Shown: positions 1 to 6,565 of the stretch, piece by piece
How positions within the stretch are numbered: position 1 is the first letter of the stretch
Layout: each line of letters opens with the position of its first letter
Assembly (NCBI GenBank): GCA_964577965.1
Contig: CAZOAT010000115.1
Location: 1-6,565 of the forward strand
From: DASUUI01 sp964577965
GTDB taxonomy: Bacteria > Gemmatimonadota > Gemmatimonadetes > Gemmatimonadales > Gemmatimonadaceae
DNA length: 6,565 nucleotides
Direction of reading: 5' to 3'
Notes under the pieces: generated by a model
The model's database searches: none
Told to the model about the DNA's origin: nothing
The model's input: only the letters and a program-made list of their open reading frames with translations
Translations under genes and position numbers: made by a program

Positions 1-2
1 CG

Positions 3-2900
3 GGCGTACGTCCCGCACCGCACGACACGGCCATGGCTGCGACGGTTGTACGCGACACGGCCGCTGCCGCGAGGGTGGCGCGGGACACCGCCAGCGTGCG
101 GGCCGCGCGGGGCGACACGGCTGCGGGTCCAGCCGAGCTGGTGACGTGGCCTGAGTCCGATTCCGTGGAGCGGTCGCTGCTCGAGAGGCGCGACTACGTT
201 GCCACCCGCTATCGCGGCGACAGGGTCACCTTTAACGCCAGCACGCGCGGGCTCGAGGTGCAGGGAGCCCCTGCGGCTGTCGGCCGGGGACAGGCACTGC
301 TGGTGGGTGACACCATCTCGTACAACGACGCGACCCAGATCGTGGTCGTCCGTGGCGACACCAACATTCTGAGAGACCCGGCTCAGAACACGGCGGACGT
401 GATCGCGCGCGGCAGCCTCACCTACGACATCGCGCGTGGTCACGGCTCCATTACGAACATCAGCACGGCCGTGACCAGCGGTGAGCAATGGTACGTGCAG
501 GGCACCGGCGGGTTCCTCATACGTGACACAGAGGGCGTCCGCCCGGCCACGTTCTACGTCCGCGACGGATCGTTCACAACCTGCGACGAGGAAGTTCCCG
601 ACTACCATTTCCGGGCCGGGGAGATCAAAATGATCACCCGCAACTTCCTGGTGGCGCGCCCGGCCACTCTGTACATCGGTGAGGTCCCGGTGATGTGGCT
701 GCCGTTCGTCTTCCAGGACATCAGGTCCGGGCGCAGGAGCGGCGTGCTGTCCCCGCGGTTCGGCGTCAGCGAGCTCGTGCGTAACAGCCCTCTCTATCGC
801 CGGCACGTTGAGAACCTCGGCTACTACTTCGCGTTCAGCGACTATCTGGACTCGCAGGTGTGGATGGACTGGCGCAGCGGCGCGCGCGGAACCGAGCAGG
901 ATCCCGGCTGGACGAGGTGGAACGGAGAGGTGCGCTACCGCTGGCTCAACAGGTTCATGACAGGCCGGATCGCATCGTCGCATACATCCGATCAGAACGA
1001 TGCTACCAACACGGCGGTCAGCTGGAGCCACGAGCAGGCGTTCTCACAGACACGGCGGCTCACGACCAACGTGAACTACGTGACGAACACGCGACTGCAG
1101 CGGCAGAACGCCTTCAACCCGCAGCAGGTTCTCGCGACCATCAGCTCGCAGGCGAGCTACCAGCAGAAGCTCGGGCCCGCGTCACTGTCGCTCGGCGGTA
1201 ACCGCACGCAGTATCCGGGGCGGACCCAGGTGCAGCAGACGCTTCCCACGCTGGCACTGGCGGTGCCGACGATCGCGCTCGGCCGCTGGCTCGAGTGGAC
1301 ACCTGATTTCCGCTTCGACAACCAGCAGACGCTTGCGCTCGATCAGCCGGGAACCGTCGGCTTCCGGCACTTCCTCCGTGACGGCGTAGTGGACAGCGCA
1401 CTCGTCCGGGGCGACCAGCGCACGACCTCCGCGAGCTTCAGCACGCCGCTCAAGCTGTTCGGCTGGACGTGGCAGAACTCCTTCAGCTTCAACGACCGGT
1501 TGGACGACTATCCCACGCAGGTGAGAATCGCCGACCCGGAGGATCGCACGGCGTTCACAACCAGGGCGTTCGCCCGTACTTACCAGTCGGGGCTCGACTG
1601 GCAGACGGGGATCAGCCTGCCAGCGCTGTTCGGCGGGACGTGGAACCTGTCTCCCAACATCAGCTTCAGGAACGTGGACCCGGGACCGCTGTGGGTACGG
1701 TCGCAGTTCACCGGCGGCAACTGGATCAGCCAGTCGAAGCGCGTGGACTATTCGCTGTCCGTGTCGCCCACCATGTTCGCGCTCCTTCCCGGAATCGGGC
1801 CGCTGTCACGCATTAGACATTCGATCTCGCCGCGACTGAGCTACAGCTATTCGCCGAGAGCCGAGGTGGATCATGAGTACCTCCGCGCTACGAACCGGAC
1901 GGCGGCGGACTACCTCGGCAATCTCACGCAGAACCAGGTCACGCTGCACCTGTCGCAGGTCCTCGAGGCCAAGCTGCGCGGTGGCAGTGACACCACGGAT
2001 GCAGATCCCGGGCGGAAGCTTCGACTGATGTCGGTCAACTTCACACCGCTCACCTACGACTTCGAGCGGAAGCGGGCCACCGGCAGGAGCGGCTTCACCA
2101 CGCAGAACTTCCAGTACGACATAGCATCCGACCTGCTCCCTGGCTTCGGGCTCCGGGTCGGCTACTCCCTGTTCCAGGGGAACCCGCTCAGCGACACCGC
2201 GGTCTTCAAGCCGTACCGGGAGGACATCAGCGCGTCGTTCAGCTTCAACGAGCGATCGCCGGTGTTTGCCGCGCTCGGCAGGATTTTCGGCCGGGCAGTG
2301 CAGCCCGCCGCCCCGCAGGTGGACCGCCTGGAGGCGGGGCCGGACGACGCGCTCGCCATGCGTATCGCCGGTACGCCGGTGGCCGGGAGCCAGAGGCGTG
2401 ACATGGAGATGGCCCTCCCAACTGCCGGTGCCTGGCAGGCGACGTTCGCCTTCTCCTCCCAGCGACAGCGGGAGCCGACTGGCGGGAACATCATCGACTT
2501 CGATCCCGCGGAGAACTGCCGGGCGTTCGAGAATCCGCTCATCTACCAGCAGTGCCTGCTGGAACAGCAGACCAGGCCGACGAGCGCCGTTCCGTTCAAT
2601 CCGGTGATCGGCGCTCCCTTCATCCGAATGCCGCCGCGCGAGACGCTGCAGTGGAACACCAACTTCCACATCACACCCAAGTGGGCGGCACAGTGGCGAA
2701 CGACGTATGATTTCCGTGCACGCGAGTTCGCCAGTCACCAGGTCACTCTCGAGCGTCAGTTGCACGATTGGCGGAGCAATTTTGCATTCACCAAGGCGCA
2801 AAACGGTAACTTCTCCTTCATGTTCTTCGTTTCGCTCATCGCTCAGCCGGATCTGAAGTTCAACTACGACAAGCAGACCTATCGGCCGCTGGATAGATGA
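3..2900 (+). CDS. lptD: LptD-like outer-membrane LPS-assembly barrel protein, 5' end outside window
   Basis: Family role: LptD is the outer-membrane barrel that, with LptE, inserts LPS delivered by the periplasmic Lpt bridge. The frame is open to the left edge with no stop. The first ATG (base 33) is followed by a DTA-repeat linker and not by a signal peptide, so the true start is upstream; residues here count from that ATG. Residues 1-36 are the repeat linker. About 50-210 form an OstA/LptA-like beta domain with short strands such as GDTISYND and RGDTNI. Residues 215-244 carry the LptD barrel-entry signature (IGEVPVMWLPF, then SGVLSPRFG). The rest, to 955, shows alternating aromatic/polar barrel strands. 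It is longer than the roughly 780-residue E. coli protein and closer to the large forms of other phyla. Only three cysteines are visible (184, 829, 841). Two strand-poor insertions lie near 749-805 and 820-870. The stop overlaps the hutH start. The LptD family is fairly sure; whether LPS is the cargo is inferred. Confidence 0.87.
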   Translation, partial: GVRPAPHDTAMAATVVRDTAAAARVARDTASVRAARGDTAAGPAELVTWPESDSVERSLLERRDYVATRYRGDRVTFNASTRGLEVQGAPAAVGRGQALLVGDTISYNDATQIVVVRGDTNILRDPAQNTADVIARGSLTYDIARGHGSITNISTAVTSGEQWYVQGTGGFLIRDTEGVRPATFYVRDGSFTTCDEEVPDYHFRAGEIKMITRNFLVARPATLYIGEVPVMWLPFVFQDIRSGRRSGVLSPRFGVSELVRNSPLYRRHVENLGYYFAFSDYLDSQVWMDWRSGARGTEQDPGWTRWNGEVRYRWLNRFMTGRIASSHTSDQNDATNTAVSWSHEQAFSQTRRLTTNVNYVTNTRLQRQNAFNPQQVLATISSQASYQQKLGPASLSLGGNRTQYPGRTQVQQTLPTLALAVPTIALGRWLEWTPDFRFDNQQTLALDQPGTVGFRHFLRDGVVDSALVRGDQRTTSASFSTPLKLFGWTWQNSFSFNDRLDDYPTQVRIADPEDRTAFTTRAFARTYQSGLDWQTGISLPALFGGTWNLSPNISFRNVDPGPLWVRSQFTGGNWISQSKRVDYSLSVSPTMFALLPGIGPLSRIRHSISPRLSYSYSPRAEVDHEYLRATNRTAADYLGNLTQNQVTLHLSQVLEAKLRGGSDTTDADPGRKLRLMSVNFTPLTYDFERKRATGRSGFTTQNFQYDIASDLLPGFGLRVGYSLFQGNPLSDTAVFKPYREDISASFSFNERSPVFAALGRIFGRAVQPAAPQVDRLEAGPDDALAMRIAGTPVAGSQRRDMEMALPTAGAWQATFAFSSQRQREPTGGNIIDFDPAENCRAFENPLIYQQCLLEQQTRPTSAVPFNPVIGAPFIRMPPRETLQWNTNFHITPKWAAQWRTTYDFRAREFASHQVTLERQLHDWRSNFAFTKAQNGNFSFMFFVSLIAQPDLKFNYDKQTYRPLDR
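21..140 (+). repeat. Four in-frame 30-bp repeats encoding a 10-residue DTA linker unit
   Basis: The core gacacSgcY (S = C or G, Y = C or T) occurs at 24, 54, 84 and 114, exactly 30 bp apart. The encoded units are HDTAMAATVV, RDTAAAARVA, RDTASVRAAR and GDTAAGPAEL. Only the x-D-T-A head is well conserved; the tails are Ala/Arg/Val-rich and have diverged. The units sit before the OstA-like domain, probably just after the missing signal peptide, so a flexible or helical periplasmic linker is the likely role. More copies may lie upstream of the window. Confidence 0.75.
2897..2900 (+). other. ATGA stop/start overlap between lptD-like gene and hutH
   Basis: The four bases atga hold the hutH start codon (2897-2899) and the lptD-like stop codon (2898-2900). 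The preceding 20 bases contain no purine-rich Shine-Dalgarno block, so hutH translation probably depends at least partly on ribosomes terminating on the upstream gene. The coupling is inferred from the layout and has not been observed. Confidence 0.8.
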
Positions 2901-4420
2901 CCCGCGGCGCCGTCGTGCTTGACGGGAGTTCGCTGACGCTTGCCGATGTTCGCGCTGTCGCGCGGGACAGCGCCTCCGTTCAGCTGGCTGCGGAGGCGCG
3001 GGCGCACATGCTGCGTACGCGCCGCATAGTGGAAGAAGCCGCCCAATCGGGCGCCGCGGTGTACGGTGTGAACACAGGGTTCGGCAAGCTCTCCGAGGTC
3101 CCGATTGCGCGGGAACAGGTGGACGCGCTGCAGGTGAACCTCATCCGCAGCCATGCCGCAGGCGTGGGCGAGCCGATGCCGGCAGAGGAGACGCGCGCGA
3201 TGATGCTGCTGCGCGCGAACGTACTCGCCGGTGGGCGCGCGGGCGCACGGCCCGAGGTCGCCGAGCTCCTCTGTGAAATGCTGAACGCCGGGCTGCACCC
3301 GGTGGTGCCCGAGCAGGGGAGCGTCGGTGCCAGCGGCGATCTCGCTCCCCTGGCCCATCTGGCACTCCCGCTGATTGGTGAAGGCGAGCTGTTCGCCGGA
3401 TCGGGGCGCCGCGGTCCGGCTGCGGACCTGCTGCGGGCGGCGGGTCTGTCGCCGATCCGACTTGGCCCGAAGGAGGGGATCAGCCTCATCAACGGGACGC
3501 AGGCGCACACGGCGATCGCGGCTCTGCTCTGCGTGGATGCGCGCGCGATCTGGGCATCCGCCCAGGTGGCCGGGGCAATGTCGCTGGAGTCGCTGCTCGG
3601 GACGCCGGTCGCGTTCGACGAGCGCATCCACGAGGCGCGTGGACAGCGCGGCCAGGAGCGCGCTGCCGCGGTGCTGCGCTCACTGCTTGCGGGGAGCGAG
3701 ATCCGGGAGTCGCACCGTGATGGCGATCCACGTGTGCAGGATGCCTACAGTTTGCGCTGCATTCCCCAGGTTCACGGCGCTGTGCTCGACGCGCTCGACT
3801 GGATCGGCTCCGTGGTTGCGCGCGAGCTGAATGCCGCCACGGACAACCCGCTGGTGTTCGACGACGGCGCGATGCTCAGCGGCGGCAACTTTCACGGCCA
3901 GCCGGTGGCGCTGGCACTGGACGTCCTCGCCATCGCGCTCAGCACCCTTGCGACGATGTCCGAGCGGAGAACCGACCGTCTCGTGCACCCTGACCTGAAT
4001 CAGGGGTTGCCGGCGTTCCTCGCGCCCGAGCCCGGTCTCCACTCGGGTTTCATGATGGCTCAGGTGACGGCCGCGGCGCTGGTCAGTGAGTGCAAACTGC
4101 TGGCGCACCCGGCGAGTGTCGATTCGATCCCGACCGACGGCAGCAAGGAGGACGTCGTTCCGATGGCGATGGGGGCCGCCCTCAAGGCGCGACGCGTGGC
4201 GGCGAATGCGCGGCACGTTGTCGCAATCGAGCTCATGTGCGCTGCCCAGGGGGTGGACTATCGCGCGCCGTTGAGGCCCGGGGCCGGAGTGCTGATGGCC
4301 CATGGCGCCGTCAGGCAGCGTGTCCCGCGACTCGGCGACGACCGCGTGCTGAGCGGTGACATCGCCACGATCGCGGAGCTCATCGCGGCGGGCGCATTCA
4401 TGCAGGGAGAGCCGGCATGA
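2897..4420 (+). CDS. hutH: Histidine ammonia-lyase (HutH)
   Basis: Cytosolic enzyme that removes ammonia from L-histidine to give trans-urocanate, the first step of histidine degradation. At 507 residues it matches the usual length of about 500-510. The self-forming MIO electrophile comes from Ala145-Ser146-Gly147 in GSVGASGDLAPLAHLA. By alignment from memory with the Pseudomonas enzyme, other active-site residues are present: Tyr56 in VYGVNTGFG, His86 in SHAAGVG, Asn199 in LINGTQ, Tyr284 and Arg287 in YSLRCIPQVHG, and Glu418. The SHAAGVG segment favours histidine lyase over phenylalanine or tyrosine lyase. One oddity is that the usual QEDHVSM segment reads KEDVVPM here, so the residue two after the catalytic Glu is Val instead of His. 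The ATG start gives a typical N-terminus (VLDGSSLTLADV). It overlaps both neighbours by 4 bp, which implies co-translation with the lptD-like gene and hutU. No HutC-type operator could sit in these junctions. Confidence 0.96.
   Translation: MTRGAVVLDGSSLTLADVRAVARDSASVQLAAEARAHMLRTRRIVEEAAQSGAAVYGVNTGFGKLSEVPIAREQVDALQVNLIRSHAAGVGEPMPAEETRAMMLLRANVLAGGRAGARPEVAELLCEMLNAGLHPVVPEQGSVGASGDLAPLAHLALPLIGEGELFAGSGRRGPAADLLRAAGLSPIRLGPKEGISLINGTQAHTAIAALLCVDARAIWASAQVAGAMSLESLLGTPVAFDERIHEARGQRGQERAAAVLRSLLAGSEIRESHRDGDPRVQDAYSLRCIPQVHGAVLDALDWIGSVVARELNAATDNPLVFDDGAMLSGGNFHGQPVALALDVLAIALSTLATMSERRTDRLVHPDLNQGLPAFLAPEPGLHSGFMMAQVTAAALVSECKLLAHPASVDSIPTDGSKEDVVPMAMGAALKARRVAANARHVVAIELMCAAQGVDYRAPLRPGAGVLMAHGAVRQRVPRLGDDRVLSGDIATIAELIAAGAFMQGEPA
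4404..4410 (+). promoter_or_regulatory. Ribosome binding site of hutU
   Basis: The purine block agggaga lies inside the end of hutH, with a 6-base spacer to the ATG at 4417. It is a good partial match to the Shine-Dalgarno consensus and is the clearest one in the window. It supports 4417 as the start and suggests hutU can recruit its own ribosomes in addition to coupling through the overlap. Confidence 0.65.
4417..4420 (+). other. ATGA stop/start overlap between hutH and hutU
   Basis: The hutU start codon (4417-4419) overlaps the hutH stop codon (4418-4420). This is the common arrangement for translationally coupled genes whose products act in sequence, here the enzymes making and consuming urocanate. 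Confidence 0.85.
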
Positions 4421-6117
4421 CTTCAGTCGAAGCGCCCCGGGGGATCGACCGTGCAGCCGCGAGGGGACCGATTCGCGCGCCTCGCGGGACGGAGATCTCA
4501 TGCAGGGGATGGCAGCAGGAGGCCGCGCTGCGCATGCTCATGAACAACCTCGATCCGGAGGTCGCCGAGAGACCCGGTGATCTGGTAGTGTATGGCGGTA
4601 CCGGGAAAGCGGCGCGCAACTGGGAGTGCTACGATGCGATCGTCAGCACGCTGCGACGGCTGGCGGACGACGAAACACTGCTGGTTCAGAGTGGCAAGCC
4701 AGTCGCGGTCTTCCGTACGCACGAATCCTCCCCCCGCGTGCTCATCGCCAACAGCAACCTGGTGGGTCGCTGGGCGAACTGGGACGTTTTCCGCGAGCTG
4801 GAGCAGCTCGGTCTCACCATGTATGGGCAGATGACCGCGGGCTCCTGGATATACATCGGGACGCAGGGGATCCTGCAGGGAACGTTCGAGACGTTCGGCG
4901 CCGTCGCGCGGCAGCACTTCGGCGGCTCGCTCGCGGGGCGATTCGTTCTCACCGCCGGCCTCGGCGGGATGGGTGGCGCGCAGCCGCTGGCGGCCACGAT
5001 GAACGACGCCGCGATCCTCGCCGTTGAGGTCGACGAGAACCGCGCGCGCAAACGGCTCGAGACGGGGTACTGCGACCGGCTTACGGCCGATCTCGACGAG
5101 GCGCTGTTCTGGATCAGGGAAGCCATTGGCGCGCGACGCGCCGTTTCGGTCGCACTCACAGGCAACGCCGCCGAGGTGCTTCCCGAGCTCGTGCGGCGCG
5201 GCATCACTCCCGACGTGCTCACTGACCAGACGAGCGCGCACGACACCCTCAACGGCTACGTGCCGGCAGGTCATGATATCGCCGCAGCCGCAGAGCTCCG
5301 GACGCGCGACCCGAAGCGGTACATAGTCGCGGCGACTGCGTCGATCGCGGAGCACGTGCGCGCGATGCTGGCGATGCAGGAGCGCGGCGCGGTCACCTTC
5401 GATTACGGCAACAACATCCGAACCGTGGCTTACGACGCCGGAGTGAAGAACGCTTTTTCGTTCCCCGGATTCGTTCCGGCCTATGTTCGCCCGCTGTTCT
5501 GTGAGGGGAAAGGGCCGTTCCGCTGGGTGGCTCTGTCGGGCGATCCGCGCGACATCGCGCGCACCGATGAGCTCGTCCTGGAACTGTTTCCGGACGACGC
5601 GCACCTCCGCCGCTGGATACGGATGGCTGGAGAGCGCGTTCGGTTTCAGGGACTGCCGGCGCGCATCTGCTGGCTCGGACAGGGCGACCGTGCGCGCTTC
5701 GGGGTCGCGCTCAACGATCTCGTGGCGTCGGGGGAGCTGCGCGCGCCAATCGTCATCGGCCGCGACCACCTCGATACCGGCAGCGTGGCGTCCCCGTTTC
5801 GCGAAACGGAGGGGATGCGGGACGGGAGCGATGCGATCGCCGACTGGCCGATTCTGAACGCGATGCTGAATGTCGCCAGCGGGGCATCATGGGTTTCCTT
5901 TCACCACGGCGGTGGAGTCGGTATCGGCAATTCGCTGCACGCCGGCCAGGTGATAGTTGCCGATGGCACGCCTGAGATGCGACTGCGGCTTGAGCGCGTG
6001 CTCACCAACGATCCCGGAATCGGCGTGGCCCGTCACGCCGACGCGGGCTACGACACGGCCGTCGAGACTGCGCACAGGCACGGTCTCGACCTTCCGATGC
6101 CCGGCTTGGCGGACTGA
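4417..6117 (+). CDS. hutU: Urocanate hydratase (urocanase, HutU)
   Basis: Cytosolic NAD+-dependent enzyme that hydrates urocanate to 4-imidazolone-5-propionate, the second step of histidine degradation. NAD+ acts as an electrophile, not as a redox carrier. The 566 residues fit the family (about 550-560), with a slightly longer N-terminus. Visible family blocks are YGGTGKAARNW (59-69), the QSGKP and MYGQMTAGSWIYIGTQG segments, the nucleotide-binding GLGGMGGAQPLA (from 181), TDQTSAHD (269-276), FDYGNNIR, FCEGKGPFRW (Cys362), LPARICW with Cys418, and GRDHLDTGSVASP, HHGGGVG and RHADAGY near the C-terminus. Cys418 corresponds, by position and context, to active-site Cys410 of the Pseudomonas putida enzyme. 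No key block is missing, so it should be active. The start is set by the overlap with hutH and a good ribosome binding site; the next in-frame Met is within the conserved RMLMNNL segment, which is too late. Confidence 0.97.
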   Translation: MTSVEAPRGIDRAAARGPIRAPRGTEISCRGWQQEAALRMLMNNLDPEVAERPGDLVVYGGTGKAARNWECYDAIVSTLRRLADDETLLVQSGKPVAVFRTHESSPRVLIANSNLVGRWANWDVFRELEQLGLTMYGQMTAGSWIYIGTQGILQGTFETFGAVARQHFGGSLAGRFVLTAGLGGMGGAQPLAATMNDAAILAVEVDENRARKRLETGYCDRLTADLDEALFWIREAIGARRAVSVALTGNAAEVLPELVRRGITPDVLTDQTSAHDTLNGYVPAGHDIAAAAELRTRDPKRYIVAATASIAEHVRAMLAMQERGAVTFDYGNNIRTVAYDAGVKNAFSFPGFVPAYVRPLFCEGKGPFRWVALSGDPRDIARTDELVLELFPDDAHLRRWIRMAGERVRFQGLPARICWLGQGDRARFGVALNDLVASGELRAPIVIGRDHLDTGSVASPFRETEGMRDGSDAIADWPILNAMLNVASGASWVSFHHGGGVGIGNSLHAGQVIVADGTPEMRLRLERVLTNDPGIGVARHADAGYDTAVETAHRHGLDLPMPGLAD

Positions 6118-6125
6118 CCCGGGCG

Positions 6126-6565
6126 ATGCTGTCCGCCCGCTTCAAACCGTGGCACGTGCCCCTGTTCATCGGGAAGTACGCCTGGCTCGTCGCCTTGCGC
6201 CGGCCCATCCTCGTACACTTCGAGGTGACGCTCCGCTGCAACGCGCGCTGCGACTTCTGCGACTACTGGAAGACCGACCCGCGGGCGCGTGATCTTGAGG
6301 TGCGCAGCTTCGCTGATGCCGCGCGGTTCTTCAGGCCGCTGCTGGTCACCTTCACCGGCGGAGAGCCGACGCTTCGCCCGGACCTCGAGCAGCTGGTACG
6401 CGCGGTGGTTTCCGAGGTGCGGCTGAAGTACGTGATGCTGATCACGCATGGCGCGAAGCTCGACGTGAGCCGGGCGCTGTCGCTCTGGGAGGCTGGGATA
6501 AACCAGTTCAACATCTCGCTCGATTATCTCGACGAGCGCCACGACCGCGCGCGCGGAATCCCCGG
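6126..6565 (+). CDS. Radical SAM protein, N-terminal 146 residues (3' end outside window)
   Basis: The reading frame starts 8 bp after the hutU stop and stays open to the right edge. Cys38, Cys42 and Cys45 form the CxxxCxxC motif (LRCNARCDFCDYWK) that binds a [4Fe-4S] cluster for cleaving S-adenosylmethionine. FTGGEP (76-81) is the SAM-binding motif after the second strand. ISLDYLDERHDRARG (130-144) matches the strand and loop that usually follow in MoaA/PqqE-like members. Residues 1-30 are hydrophobic and basic (PLFIGKYAWLVALRRP), a short lead-in to the barrel and not a clear signal peptide. A small oddity is THG at 107-109, where many relatives have TNG. The substrate cannot be told: the C-terminal part that would show a SPASM or other accessory domain is missing. 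No Shine-Dalgarno block precedes the ATG. The family is confident; any link to histidine use is only positional. Confidence 0.9.
   Translation, partial: MLSARFKPWHVPLFIGKYAWLVALRRPILVHFEVTLRCNARCDFCDYWKTDPRARDLEVRSFADAARFFRPLLVTFTGGEPTLRPDLEQLVRAVVSEVRLKYVMLITHGAKLDVSRALSLWEAGINQFNISLDYLDERHDRARGIP

Noticed and set aside
33..35. ATG at 33 as the true start of the lptD-like gene
   Set aside because: The frame stays open upstream to the window edge, the DTA repeat begins before this ATG, and no signal peptide follows it although the product must be exported.
1806..2801. 331-codon open frame on the minus strand opposite the lptD-like gene
   Set aside because: The composition is that of an antisense shadow (Arg/Gly/Glu-rich, no motifs), and the sense frame encodes a coherent barrel protein.
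2897..4420. Phenylalanine or tyrosine ammonia-lyase in place of HutH
   Set aside because: The SHAAGVG segment, the Glu at 418 and an adjacent hutU all favour histidine as substrate.
3680..4501. 273-codon minus-strand frame spanning the hutH/hutU junction
   Set aside because: No motif or family resemblance, and it lies against two well-supported genes.
4498..5769. 423-codon open frame on the minus strand opposite hutU
   Set aside because: It lies wholly within hutU, whose family blocks are continuous. Its product is Arg/Glu/His-rich with no recognisable domain, as expected from the complement of GC-rich coding DNA.
6099..6124. Intrinsic terminator after hutU
   Set aside because: The stem is only 6 bp with a 14-base loop and no T-run follows; the next gene starts immediately.

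Overview
The window is GC-rich, almost wholly coding bacterial DNA with every gene on the + strand. It reads as part of one tightly packed operon. A Gram-negative (diderm) host is certain from the large LptD-type outer-membrane protein at the start. The high G+C, the long divergent LptD and its linker rich in Arg-Asp-Thr-Ala units remind me of Gemmatimonadota. That placement is an inference from style, not from a marker gene.

Layout: (1) bases 3-2900, most of an LptD-like LPS/lipid-assembly barrel protein whose N-terminus and signal peptide lie upstream of the window; its first visible residues form four 10-residue repeats with an exact 30-bp period. (2) 2897-4420, hutH, histidine ammonia-lyase. 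(3) 4417-6117, hutU, urocanate hydratase. (4) 6126 to the window edge, the first 146 residues of a radical SAM protein with a CxxxCxxC cluster motif and a GGEP motif. The first two junctions are 4-bp ATGA overlaps and the third gap is 8 bp, so there is no room for internal promoters or terminators of ordinary size.

HutH and HutU catalyse the first two steps of histidine degradation: histidine to urocanate plus ammonia, then urocanate to 4-imidazolone-5-propionate. Both look full length and carry their known catalytic residues, so this is probably a working pathway. HutI and the formiminoglutamate enzymes are not in the window. The odd part is the company: an outer-membrane biogenesis gene is translationally linked upstream and an unrelated-looking radical SAM gene follows. 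I see no RNA genes, mobile elements, CRISPR arrays or phage genes. Apart from the unusual gene order, I find no convincing undescribed system here.
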